Assembly (NCBI GenBank): GCA_965218625.1
Contig: CBDCLG010000020.1
Coordinates: forward strand, 558,001-622,000
From: Bin5 sp965218625
GTDB taxonomy: Bacteria > Chloroflexota > Anaerolineae > Caldilineales > Caldilineaceae
Reading direction: 5' to 3'
Length of the DNA stretch: 64,000 bases
Position 1 is the stretch's first letter, and each line of letters begins with the position of its first letter. The notes under the pieces were generated by a model. That model worked only from the letters and a program-made list of their open reading frames with translations, had not been told where the DNA came from and did no database searches. A program made the position numbers and the translations under genes. Below, piece after piece: positions 44,269-52,738 of the stretch.

Positions 44269-45343
44269 ATGACAGCCAGGATCAGAGTTGGCGTAGTCGG
44301 CTGCAGGGTCGGTCGAACATGGGTCGCGGGCGCACGCGCCGGCGATGACACCGTCGCGTGGGCGGTCGCCGACCTGAACCAGGAGTTGGCGCACCAGGTG
44401 GCGCACGAAAACGATGTGCCAAGGGTGTACGGCGACTACCGGGAGCTGCTGGCCGACGACGAGGTCGAGGCTGTCGGAATCGCTACCGCGCCCGATGTGC
44501 GCCAGCCGATGGTAATCGACGCGCTTAAGGCTGGTAAACATGTGCTGGTGCAGAAGCCGCACGGGCGCAACGCATCCGATGTCAGGGAGATCAACGCGGT
44601 CGCTGCGTCGACCGGAAAAACGCTCGTCTACTCCTACTTTATGCGGCATGAAGCCGAAAACATGCGAAGCCGCCGCCTGATCGCCGGCGGCCGCATTGGG
44701 CGCCCCTATCATGCCCGCGTCCACTATCACTATCGCGAGCGCGGCGTCGACTTTGAGCCGCCGCCGGGCCGGGAATGGCTGTACCGGTGGGGTCTGAAGG
44801 GAGGCGCACTCGGACAGCACGGGCTCGCACTTCCTCGACCAGGCCTGGTTCCTGATCGGTTGTCCCCGGCCGCAGTGGGCTTTCGCCGTCAGCCATAGCG
44901 CCTTTCCGACAACGCTGGAAGTGGCGCGCCACTCCGAGGACTATTTGAGCTTCCTGGTGGGCTGCGCCGGCGGCATCACGATCCAGATGGACACTTCTGC
45001 GGTCATTTCCACCTGGGCGGACCGGTCGTGGGACCTGCGCCTGCGCATTTTGGGCACGGCAGGGACGATTGAATTCGAGTCGGTCTCAACAGCGGGGGGA
45101 AGCAAGCGGAGTGGCACGCGCCGGCTGCTGGACGCCATCTACACCGAAGGAGACAGTTTCGTCGACGAGTATGTAGCGCACGGCGATGGCGACTTCGATG
45201 CTGAAATCCGCGATTTCGCCGGCGCGATTCGCGGCGAGAATCCGCCCGACGTCTCTCCCGACGATGCGCTTACATTTATGAAGTTATTGGATGCGATATA
45301 TCTGAGCGCGGAGACAGGCGAGAAGGTGCAGGTAGAAGAGTAG
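44269..45343 (+). pseudogene. Gfo/Idh/MocA-type NAD(P) oxidoreductase, frameshifted
   Basis: The first 183 residues form a Rossmann domain (IRVGVVGCRVGRTWV) and the start of the alpha/beta domain. After LGQHG the protein goes on as SHFLDQAWFLIGC in the next frame, to the end at 45343 (FMKLLDAIYLSAETGEKVQVEE). One extra base in 44818-44824 explains this; as written, translation stops at 44898. The usual EKP lysine motif is VQKP here. Family members oxidise sugars or cyclitols. A real gene fault and a read error cannot be told apart. It is 4 bp after the PhyH gene. Confidence 0.75.
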
Positions 45344-45363
45344 GAACTTCCTTGAGGTATCGA

Positions 45364-45401
45364 GCGGTTGGCGGCCTTCTTGGAATCTGGCCGCCAACCG
45401 C
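45364..45401. terminator. Bidirectional terminator between convergent genes
   Basis: A perfect 13-bp stem, GCGGTTGGCGGCC with GGCCGCCAACCGC, around a 12-nt loop, between the Gfo/Idh stop (45343) and the minus-strand PhyH stop (45434). GTTATT follows on the plus side. The placement between convergent genes makes the call good. Confidence 0.8.
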
Positions 45402-45433
45402 GTTATTGCAGCGAATGGGCGAGAGGAAGGCTG

Positions 45434-46276
45434 TCAACCGCGCGACGGCTCAGCCATCGTCTTTCTAAGTTCACGCGTCAGGTCGGCCAGGTGGGAATCG
45501 TTGGCGCGGACCTGCTCGAGATGCACCATGCGCTCGGGTCCGGCCGTCCTGATCATCTCCTCGCCGTGGATACGGTCGATCCAGAAACGCGCCTCGCTGC
45601 CGAGAACGGTGCGCAGCTCCTCGAGTCGGTCCTCAGGATAGCGGCACGAGAAGTTCATCGTGTACATCCGCCGTCGCCCAGAACCGCCGAACGCGGCATG
45701 TTTGAGATTGTGGTTGAAGACAACGATGTCGCCAGGCGTGGTCTCAAGGGCCAGCGCCGGAACCTCGCTTCCTTCATTGCCCCAGATCTTGCCGCTCTCC
45801 TTTATCTCGGTCTCAACGGCATCGGCATAGGAGTCGCCAACGCGGTGACTGCCGGGGATGATGCGCAAGGCACCCGTCTCGCGCGTCAGCGGATCGAGAT
45901 AGAAGGCGATCTTGATGCTGAGAATTCGGTTGGGCTTGTAGCCGTCGGAGTGCCAGCGGGTGTCACCGGTGTAGAAGTTTCCGTCGCCGCTGGTGTAGTT
46001 GAAGTCGTCCCCGCAAATGCTGGCTGCGATGTCGTGGATGCGCGGGTCATCCAACAGGGAGCTCAGATACTCATTCCGATCGGGGAAGGGCAAGATACAG
46101 GAACGCTGCTCGCCATCATGTTCCTCTCCGTGGTGACCGCCGCCGTGCTCCGCCCAGACCCTCTCGAACTCTTCTATGATCCTATCAACACAATCTGCCA
46201 ATAGCCCCGGAAAATAGAGGTAACCGAACGTATCGAAGAATGCCATCTGCTGCTGCGTGAGTCGCGTCGTGCCCAT
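45434..46276 (-). CDS. Phytanoyl-CoA dioxygenase (PhyH) family protein
   Basis: 280 residues with RWHSD, a distal His in LKHAAFGG and RRRMY. It is the diverged twin of the gene at 43452 on the other strand, with a longer Gly/His/Glu-rich loop (EHGGGHHGEEHDGEQ) near residue 45. The ATG ending at 46276 has AAGGAGGAAG just upstream; a longer frame to 46375 has no such site. A candidate promoter lies at 46346-46374. Confidence 0.92.
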   Translation of the reverse strand: MGTTRLTQQQMAFFDTFGYLYFPGLLADCVDRIIEEFERVWAEHGGGHHGEEHDGEQRSCILPFPDRNEYLSSLLDDPRIHDIAASICGDDFNYTSGDGNFYTGDTRWHSDGYKPNRILSIKIAFYLDPLTRETGALRIIPGSHRVGDSYADAVETEIKESGKIWGNEGSEVPALALETTPGDIVVFNHNLKHAAFGGSGRRRMYTMNFSCRYPEDRLEELRTVLGSEARFWIDRIHGEEMIRTAGPERMVHLEQVRANDSHLADLTRELRKTMAEPSRG

Positions 46277-46345
46277 CGTGCTTCCTCCTTTGTCTATTGG
46301 ATGGCCGCCCTGGAAAGGCGCCGCGAACCGTTCTCCATACAGGTT

Positions 46346-46374
46346 CCTTATACAATACTTCGTATACCGGATCA
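46346..46374 (-). promoter_or_regulatory. Candidate sigma70-type promoter for minus-strand PhyH
   Basis: On the minus strand, TTGATC (46374-46369) and TATAAG (46351-46346) are 17 bp apart, about 70 bp before the PhyH start at 46276. The spacing is ideal and both boxes match consensus at four or more positions. Confidence 0.5.
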
Positions 46375-46385
46375 AGCCGCCGGTA

Positions 46386-49076
46386 TCATAGCGGTGCGCT
46401 CCATGATTCTTCGCTCGTTATAAGCGCCAGGACGGCGAAGTTCCACCCGGCCAGCTCAGGCAGCATGGCAAACGCGTCAACCTGTGCGTGCGCCAGCCCC
46501 GCGCACAAAGCCGCGAGCAAACCGACCTGAACCCATGCGCAGGGCCTGCGCCATAAGCGTTTCAGGTGATAGATCAACCAACCAAGCAACGCGGCCAGCC
46601 ATGCCAGCCCAACGACGCCCCATCCGGTGGCATACTCCAGCCAGACGGAGTGAGGGTGCAGCAGGTTGGGGTCTGCCGAGGGCGAGGGCTGCATGAAGGC
46701 CGGATAGTTCCAGAAGTAGCCGCCCGGGCCCACACCCAGCAAGGGGAACTCCGTCCACAAGTTCCAGGCGTCCCGCCAAATCGCGAGACGCGTTTGCAGG
46801 GTCGCGATGTTCAGTATCCGCTCACCGTAAAGGAAAAGGAGCGCTGCAAGGACCACCAGAGTCAGCAGGCCAATTGGCGGGAGCCAGCTGTGGAGGCGCC
46901 CGCGGCCAATAATGCGCTCCCGTCCTGCCGCAAGCATGACCAGAGCGCCGGCCGGCAGACCCAGGAAAAGAGCGCCGCGACTTAACGTCAACGCCAAGGC
47001 CAAAGCGGCCAACAGCGACCCGGCGGCGATGGCAGACCCGCCAGGCCACCGAACTGTCAGCAGCCCTGCGCCAATGAGAAGCGTCCGCAGCAGATAGAGC
47101 GCGGTCTGATTGGGAGAAAAGGAGATCCCCATCAGGCGGCGCACACCATCCACAGTGACACCGCCACCGGTCAGCCAGTCAACGAGGCCCGCACCGGCCG
47201 CGATTACGCCGCCTGCGAAGAGCGCCTTAAGAATGGCGCGGTGCTGACGCGGCTCGATGGCGAGGACCCGAATACCGGCATAAAGCAGAACCGGGACCGC
47301 CACAAGCGCCCAGAATCCGTGAACATACCCCGGCCAGTGCCATACATTGAGGGCGGTCAGGAGGCTGATGCCGAGCCAGGCGAGAACCAACCGGTCTGTG
47401 AACAGCGATTGGCGAGCTGCGTTGAACAAGCGCGTAATCTGCCGCGAGTTTGTAAGGATGACGCGCTGCGCCAGGCCGGGCAGTGTGGCCAGCAATGCGG
47501 CCTGTGCCGGTGGAACAGCCCAGACCGTTTCGACGAGTCGTAGCTCCTTGTGCTGGAAGTGGAAGGGCAGCGCGGCTGCCGCGAGCATCAGCCCGGTCAG
47601 AGGCTGCGCCGCGATGAGGAAAGCCGCCGCCAGCCAGCAGAGAACGATCAGTGGCGGCCAGGAAGCAAGATGGTAAACAGCTAACAGGAGCGCCCAGACA
47701 GCGAGTTTGCCGACCTGCGGCCAGTGGCGGTAGGCAACCTGCCATCGCGCCAGGGGCAGGCGCCGCAACATGAGCGCGCCCTGCGCGACCAGAATCCCGC
47801 CCGCCAGCAGCAGCAGCGCGAGCCGGGCGTGGAGCAGCATCCGCCCCGGATCGCGCAGTTCGTTCTTCGTCGTGCCGCCTTTCGCTCGGGTCGCGGACCG
47901 GAAGACGGTCAGAAGGGGATCTTCCTGACCGTCCGCGCTGACGAGAGCGAAACCCCACAGGGGGTCAGAAAGGGGCGCGGGCGGGCGGTCCACCGGCCAT
48001 CCCATCGCTGTCAACCAGGGCCAGTTTTGACGCGCAAACCGGATCGCTTCCTGGGTATAGAGCGGCTGATTGGCCGCGGAAACCGTCTTCCACCGTGCTT
48101 GCGTGTGCCGATTCCAGCCGAAACGCGCCGCCCAAATTGGCGTCTGTTCGTCGCCTGCAGCCACCATCACCCGCCGCACCCACGCCGCCCTTCGAAAGTT
48201 GAGCGATTCTGCGCGGCTGCGCGGATCGTCCGGCCCCGTTCCAAAGCCGAACGGCTGCACGAGTACAACGTCGAAATAGGGCGCGGCGCCGGCCGCGTAG
48301 AGCCGCTGCAGAAAATAGCCTTCGTCAATCGCAGTGTGGCCCCGGTCCTGGGTGGGCGCCAAAGCGGCAGCCAGGATTACGGCGTCAGGATCGGCGGCTC
48401 TCACCGCAATGGCCGCCGCCTTCAGCAACCGGGCATAGCCGACCGGATCGATGTGCCGGTTCCCCCAGTTGGGGGCTATATTCGGCTCGTTCCAGATCTG
48501 GTAGTAGCGAACGGAGTCCTTGTAGCGATCGGCGAAGGCGGAAACAAATGCAGCATAGGTCTGCGTTGCGGCGGGCGGCGCGAACTGCAGGAGGTGCGAT
48601 GCGAGGCGTGCGGAGTGGGAAGCTTGGTTCTTGTCTTCTTCCGGGCGGTCTACGCTGTCTCTGGCCCACGGAGGGCTGCCATCGAGCACGACCACCGGCA
48701 CCAGTCCGGCGTCGGCGATGTCGGCCAGAACTTCGTCGCTCCAGGTCCACTGGTACGCGCCGGGGCGGGGTTCGATGCGACCCCAGTTAATTCGTTGACG
48801 CACCCAGCCGAAGCCAGCGCCCGCCAAGCGGCGCAGCGCTTCCTGCCTTTCAAACGAATCTGCATACTGTTCAAGCGCGACAGTGGCGCCGAGGTACGGG
48901 ATCGGGTCCTCTATCTGCGCGGGGACGCTGCCGCGGGGATTCCCTTCCCCGATCTCCCGCAGCGTTATCGCTGTTTCCGTGACCAGGTAGAAGAGAATTG
49001 CGTAGAGGCAAACGAGGCGAATCAGTCGAATGCCGGTCTGCGCCACGGTATCAGGATCTATGAATGACGCAGGCAA
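46386..49076 (-). CDS. Fusion: GH39/GH5-like pseudo-glycosidase plus O-antigen-ligase-like membrane domain
   Basis: 896 residues. An N-terminal membrane segment (~17-36) leads to an outside glycosidase-like barrel (~60-400: WVRQRINWGRIEPRPGAYQW, IWNEPN with acid/base E197). Where family members carry the nucleophile Glu before FGW, this protein has R318 (IWAARFGWN), so catalysis is doubtful. From ~415 there are ten or more membrane segments ending in GVGPGGYFWNYPAF and HPHSVWLEYATGWG, the O-antigen ligase/polymerase (Wzy_C) motif with its His. It may bind or polymerise an exopolysaccharide. Its start overlaps the CHAT gene end by 19 bp. Confidence 0.8.
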   Translation of the reverse strand: MPASFIDPDTVAQTGIRLIRLVCLYAILFYLVTETAITLREIGEGNPRGSVPAQIEDPIPYLGATVALEQYADSFERQEALRRLAGAGFGWVRQRINWGRIEPRPGAYQWTWSDEVLADIADAGLVPVVVLDGSPPWARDSVDRPEEDKNQASHSARLASHLLQFAPPAATQTYAAFVSAFADRYKDSVRYYQIWNEPNIAPNWGNRHIDPVGYARLLKAAAIAVRAADPDAVILAAALAPTQDRGHTAIDEGYFLQRLYAAGAAPYFDVVLVQPFGFGTGPDDPRSRAESLNFRRAAWVRRVMVAAGDEQTPIWAARFGWNRHTQARWKTVSAANQPLYTQEAIRFARQNWPWLTAMGWPVDRPPAPLSDPLWGFALVSADGQEDPLLTVFRSATRAKGGTTKNELRDPGRMLLHARLALLLLAGGILVAQGALMLRRLPLARWQVAYRHWPQVGKLAVWALLLAVYHLASWPPLIVLCWLAAAFLIAAQPLTGLMLAAAALPFHFQHKELRLVETVWAVPPAQAALLATLPGLAQRVILTNSRQITRLFNAARQSLFTDRLVLAWLGISLLTALNVWHWPGYVHGFWALVAVPVLLYAGIRVLAIEPRQHRAILKALFAGGVIAAGAGLVDWLTGGGVTVDGVRRLMGISFSPNQTALYLLRTLLIGAGLLTVRWPGGSAIAAGSLLAALALALTLSRGALFLGLPAGALVMLAAGRERIIGRGRLHSWLPPIGLLTLVVLAALLFLYGERILNIATLQTRLAIWRDAWNLWTEFPLLGVGPGGYFWNYPAFMQPSPSADPNLLHPHSVWLEYATGWGVVGLAWLAALLGWLIYHLKRLWRRPCAWVQVGLLAALCAGLAHAQVDAFAMLPELAGWNFAVLALITSEESWSAPL

Positions 49077-50458
49077 TGGTCAAGGATGTTCTGGATGTGG
49101 CGCCTCTCCTCGTCGAAGGTTTCCAGACGCCTCTGGACGGCGCGGATGTCGACGAGTTTGCCCTCTTCCCGCTCTTCGACAGCCTGCCGCAAAATCCTCA
49201 GCAACAGGCCGACGATGCGGCGGCGGCGTTGATATTCGAAGGGCAGATGGGGGTCTGAGATCGTTTCCGGCAAAGAACGGAACCATGCCTCTTTTTCGGC
49301 CAGCCTGAACTCGAGCCGAAGCTCGGAGTTCCACATCTGAGGGCGTACATTGACTGAGCTGCGGGCGGGCAGGCCCCCCGATTTATCCTCTTCCTCGAAG
49401 CGCAGAATTCGGCCGTTTTCGGCGTTGAGCCACAGGACCGGCGTCGCATAGTCTGCGCGATCCGGGTCGTTGATGTACAGACGATTACGCGCAGTGCTCA
49501 CTGCCGCGTCAACATGACCGCGACAGGGGCCAGTTACGAGCGCCTCGTAGACCGATTCGGCGAATGTGACGGCCGGTCTGTCGAGGATCTGATAGCGCAT
49601 GGCAATCACCGCGGGCAGACCGCTTTGAATCAGCTGGTGTGCGACGCCGGCGAAGGGGCGCGAACTGTCGACCTGACCAGCAAGACAGGCGTTGAGGAAG
49701 ACCAGCTTCACAGACTCTGCCTGCTGCAGGACCGCGCGCAGGGTCGAGGCGGAGACAAGCGCAGGCACGTTATCCGCCCAGAGCAACAGGCCATCCTCAT
49801 TGCCGTGGCCGATGATATGCAGGATATCGGGTCTCGTCGCTTCCAACCGCTCGCGCAGTTGTTGTATCGTCACCCGGCCGTCCAGCTGTTCCGGATGCAT
49901 GCGGCCGGACGAGAGGCCCGCAATCGCAGCGCGGATCTGCCCGCTCTCCTCTTGCGCCGCCAGCCCGTCCGCCGTCTCGACCGACACGAGCAGTACCTTC
50001 AGTGGCAGCGTTGCCTCTAACGCTCTGGGACGGGCGACAAAACTCACCAGATTGTGCGTGCGGACGAGGGAAATCCTGGCATCGGCGCCGAAGGACTGAT
50101 TGCGGCGCGGGTCGTGAAGCGTCTCCCAGGGCAACGCGGCGACAGCGGGCGGGTGCATCATGAGGCGCACGCGCAGACGCCCGCCGTCATCCAGGTCGCT
50201 GCGCGCTTGGCTCCAGAGATCGCGCACGTGCCCGCGGATCAACTCGGTGAAGAGGCGGCTGCCGATTTCGGCCAGGAGCTGCTCTCCTTGCGTCTGGAGA
50301 GGGTCGCCAAGCCTGTCCAGATATTCCTGCCAAACAGGTTGGAGGGCGCCCTGATCGAAGGTGGAAGCCCCGCTGAGGCCGCGATAGGTCGCCAGTACCA
50401 CGTGGGGGGAACTGTCGCCACTGACGGTGATATCAAGATTCGTGTAACGGCAGGACAT
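49058..50458 (-). CDS. CHAT-domain caspase-like protein
   Basis: 466 residues. The CHAT fold is shown by LHDPRRNQSFGADARISLVR, then the catalytic dyad H218 (LHIIGHG) and C258 (FLNACLAG), and the closing ATPVLWLNAENG. Residues ~375-466 are charged and helical (EYQRRRRIVGLLLRILRQAVEEREEGK) and may be an adaptor or oligomerisation tail. CHAT proteases act in bacterial defence or signalling when paired with sensors. Here the only coupled gene is the pseudo-glycosidase/ligase fusion, overlapping by 19 bp. No TPR repeats are visible. Targets unknown. Confidence 0.88.
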   Translation of the reverse strand: MSCRYTNLDITVSGDSSPHVVLATYRGLSGASTFDQGALQPVWQEYLDRLGDPLQTQGEQLLAEIGSRLFTELIRGHVRDLWSQARSDLDDGGRLRVRLMMHPPAVAALPWETLHDPRRNQSFGADARISLVRTHNLVSFVARPRALEATLPLKVLLVSVETADGLAAQEESGQIRAAIAGLSSGRMHPEQLDGRVTIQQLRERLEATRPDILHIIGHGNEDGLLLWADNVPALVSASTLRAVLQQAESVKLVFLNACLAGQVDSSRPFAGVAHQLIQSGLPAVIAMRYQILDRPAVTFAESVYEALVTGPCRGHVDAAVSTARNRLYINDPDRADYATPVLWLNAENGRILRFEEEDKSGGLPARSSVNVRPQMWNSELRLEFRLAEKEAWFRSLPETISDPHLPFEYQRRRRIVGLLLRILRQAVEEREEGKLVDIRAVQRRLETFDEERRHIQNILDHCLRHS

Positions 50459-50514
50459 CGACGAAACCAGTGTAGTGATCAGAATCGCTGCTAGCCACTG
50501 ACCAACAACGACTG

Positions 50515-50520
50515 TATAAT
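50515..50520 (+). promoter_or_regulatory. -10 box placing transcription start at the ATG (leaderless)
   Basis: A perfect TATAAT ends 6 bases before ATG 50527, so transcription should start at or next to the first base of the start codon. No ribosome-binding site lies in between. No good -35 box is seen. Confidence 0.6.
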
Positions 50521-50526
50521 GAAATT

Positions 50527-51543
50527 ATGGGGGCTGCAACGGATTTCGAAAACAGCCGGCTGGATCCTCAGACGCCTGGCGGCAGTCTAACCGAAGACGC
50601 AACCCATTTTACTCCGTTCGCGGCCAGTGGGCAACAGGAAACCGCTGAAGGCGTCTTTGGGAACCTGGCTGCGGCCGCATATCACCCGAACAGGCGATTC
50701 GTTCAACGCGTCAGCATTCTTGCATGGACGGTAGCAGCGACAGTTGCCGTAAGCCTTTTCTTGCGGCTGCCAACAGTTGTGCTGACTTTGAACGCGCTCG
50801 GCTCGCCGATGTCGATCCGTATCAGCGAGACGACCGTGATCGCGGTCTTCATCGCTCTTCTGACAGCAAGCGGCACCGAGCGAGCTATCCGCACGCATCC
50901 CTTTTTTGCCGAGAACGCTGTGGGTTTTGGGCCGGACAAAGGGCAGGCGCCCGCCGGACGCACGTGGCTGTTCTGGGGCCTGCCGGCCGCGATCTCGATC
51001 CTGGCAGTGCTGCTGGCCCCGCTGGCCAATACGCCGCTATACCAGGCCGGCACGGCACTACTCAGCGGACTGCTGATCACGATAATACTGTTCAACCTGC
51101 ACGCGACCGTCGTCCGGGAGTCGCCGGCGTATCGACAGGCCCGCATTCTTCTCAACGTGCTCTCCTACGCGGCCGCTCTGGCACTGTTCCTGCTCGTCTA
51201 CCAGACGCGCACGCGTAGCCTGCTGTCCAGTTCCCTCATCTTCGCGACAGCGTCGCTGCTGACGGTTGAACTGCTGCGCGATGTTACGCCCCGGGTGAAC
51301 GTCGTCCTCAGTTATGCCGCCCTGGTTGGGATTGTCCTCGGCGAGGTGGCGTGGGCGCTGAACTATTGGCCGCTTTCCGGCGCCAGCGGCGGGCTGCTGC
51401 TGCTGTTGGTCTTCTATCTCTTCGTGGGGCTGGCCCGCCACGCCCTGCATGAAGGCCATCTCAGCCGCAAACTCGTCCTGGAATATGCAGGATTCGCGAT
51501 TCTAGCACTCGTGCTCATCGTCCTGATCGGGCCGGGTCTCTGA
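50527..51543 (+). CDS. Polytopic membrane protein (DUF5656-like)
   Basis: 338 residues. A hydrophilic N-terminus of ~60 residues is followed by about nine hydrophobic segments (ILAWTVAATVAVSLFLRL, LPAAISILAVLLAPLAN, VVLSYAALVGIVLGEVAWAL). No enzyme motif can be seen. The layout resembles DUF5656 proteins common in Chloroflexota; that call is from memory. It is transcribed divergently from the CHAT gene with only 68 bp between, and probably from a leaderless message. Function unknown. Confidence 0.7.
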   Translation: MGAATDFENSRLDPQTPGGSLTEDATHFTPFAASGQQETAEGVFGNLAAAAYHPNRRFVQRVSILAWTVAATVAVSLFLRLPTVVLTLNALGSPMSIRISETTVIAVFIALLTASGTERAIRTHPFFAENAVGFGPDKGQAPAGRTWLFWGLPAAISILAVLLAPLANTPLYQAGTALLSGLLITIILFNLHATVVRESPAYRQARILLNVLSYAAALALFLLVYQTRTRSLLSSSLIFATASLLTVELLRDVTPRVNVVLSYAALVGIVLGEVAWALNYWPLSGASGGLLLLLVFYLFVGLARHALHEGHLSRKLVLEYAGFAILALVLIVLIGPGL

Positions 51544-51559
51544 TGCTGGCTGCCTGTAC

Positions 51560-52735
51560 CTACCTTTGGCCACTGTAAGCCGCATGGGCAAGACGGGCGT
51601 AGTTTCCTCGCCAAGCGGCGCGTAAGCGCGGTTCGTCAACCAGTTGCCGGACGGTCTGCGTCAGCAGCAAATTGACCGGCGTTTCGACGCCGACCTCCTC
51701 CCCTCTGCCCACGATTGCGCCGTTGTACCAGCCTATTTCGCTGCCGTTCTTGCCAGCGTCCAGGTCCAGAAAAAGACTGGGCATCTTGCCCCCGCGCGCG
51801 CGGCCGACAATGCGGTGGAGGGCAGGCCGCAGGAGCGCCCGCGGCCCAAAGCGCAGCAGCGGCGCCAGCACGCCCAGCGGGTATTTCTCCACGTTCATCG
51901 GTGGAATGCCGGCCGCGGCCATCACCCGCAGCGCCTCCCGCAGCGCGTCGATCTCCAGATTGGCAATGCGCGTTTCAGCTAAGGTCACGCCGGGCGGCTG
52001 CGCGAGGATTGCGCTTGTGGCATTGCCGATCATATTCATGAGCAGCTTCGACCATTTCATCCCCAGAGCGTCTGCGTATAGATTGGCGGGAATGCCGGCC
52101 GAGGCAAAGTATTGGCTGATGGCGGCCAGTGAAACCTTGTTTTTGGAGGCGCCTTCCTCGTTTCCCCGGCCAGCGTTGGCTGAGGAAGCTGCCATCCATG
52201 GCGCCAGGCCGATAGCATATCCTGGCTTTGTCACCTGGACGGTAGCTGGCTCCAGCACCTCGACCGGCGCGGTGATTGTCCCGGCAATGGCAGAATTCGG
52301 TCCCAGGCGTGCAGCGATGGCCTCTTCGTTGCCGACACCATTTTGCAAACTGAGGACCGGCGGCAACGGGGCTGCTCCCATTGCGGCTGCCTGGGCCAGT
52401 TCGTCGAGCGCGGCCGCCGTGTCATAGCTCTTGACGGCGAGGATGGCGAGGTCGAAACGGGTGGGCGGGGTAGCAGTTTCAACGGATTCAGAGCCGCGGC
52501 ATGGTTCTTGATTCTGGCTGAGGAATGCCTCCCGCACCGACGCGGCTGCGACGAGCGAGCGAATCGTGTGGGCAGCGCCGTCGGAGTCACGCAGCTCCAG
52601 ACCGCGGGCGCGTAGAGCCGCGGCCGTGCGGGCGCGGCCGACCAGCGTAACATCGAATCCTGCCGCGGCGAGCTTACCTCCGACGAAGCAGCCGATGGCC
52701 CCTGCGCCGATCACAACAGTACGAAATGCGCTCAT
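51560..52735 (-). CDS. Ketopantoate reductase family protein (ApbA/PanE-like)
   Basis: 391 residues. N-terminal NADP site VIGAGAIGCFVGGKLAAAGFDV, then LAILAVKSYDT and LQNGVGNEE. The C-terminal helical domain has the catalytic Lys region GMKWSKLLMNMIGN (K227/K230). The family reduces ketopantoate for coenzyme A, but many members do other 2-oxo acid reductions. It is longer than the ~300-residue classic enzyme because of inserted loops (~72-92 and ~180-205). It follows glpC by 3 bp, so it is co-transcribed with the glycerol genes; a role there is not obvious. Confidence 0.82.
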   Translation of the reverse strand: MSAFRTVVIGAGAIGCFVGGKLAAAGFDVTLVGRARTAAALRARGLELRDSDGAAHTIRSLVAAASVREAFLSQNQEPCRGSESVETATPPTRFDLAILAVKSYDTAAALDELAQAAAMGAAPLPPVLSLQNGVGNEEAIAARLGPNSAIAGTITAPVEVLEPATVQVTKPGYAIGLAPWMAASSANAGRGNEEGASKNKVSLAAISQYFASAGIPANLYADALGMKWSKLLMNMIGNATSAILAQPPGVTLAETRIANLEIDALREALRVMAAAGIPPMNVEKYPLGVLAPLLRFGPRALLRPALHRIVGRARGGKMPSLFLDLDAGKNGSEIGWYNGAIVGRGEEVGVETPVNLLLTQTVRQLVDEPRLRAAWRGNYARLAHAAYSGQR

Positions 52736-52738
52736 TCT

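Noticed and set aside
46349..46366. A loxP-like ATACTTCGTATAC stretch
   Set aside because: Only one arm resembles loxP and there is no spacer or recombinase; it is better read as part of a promoter.
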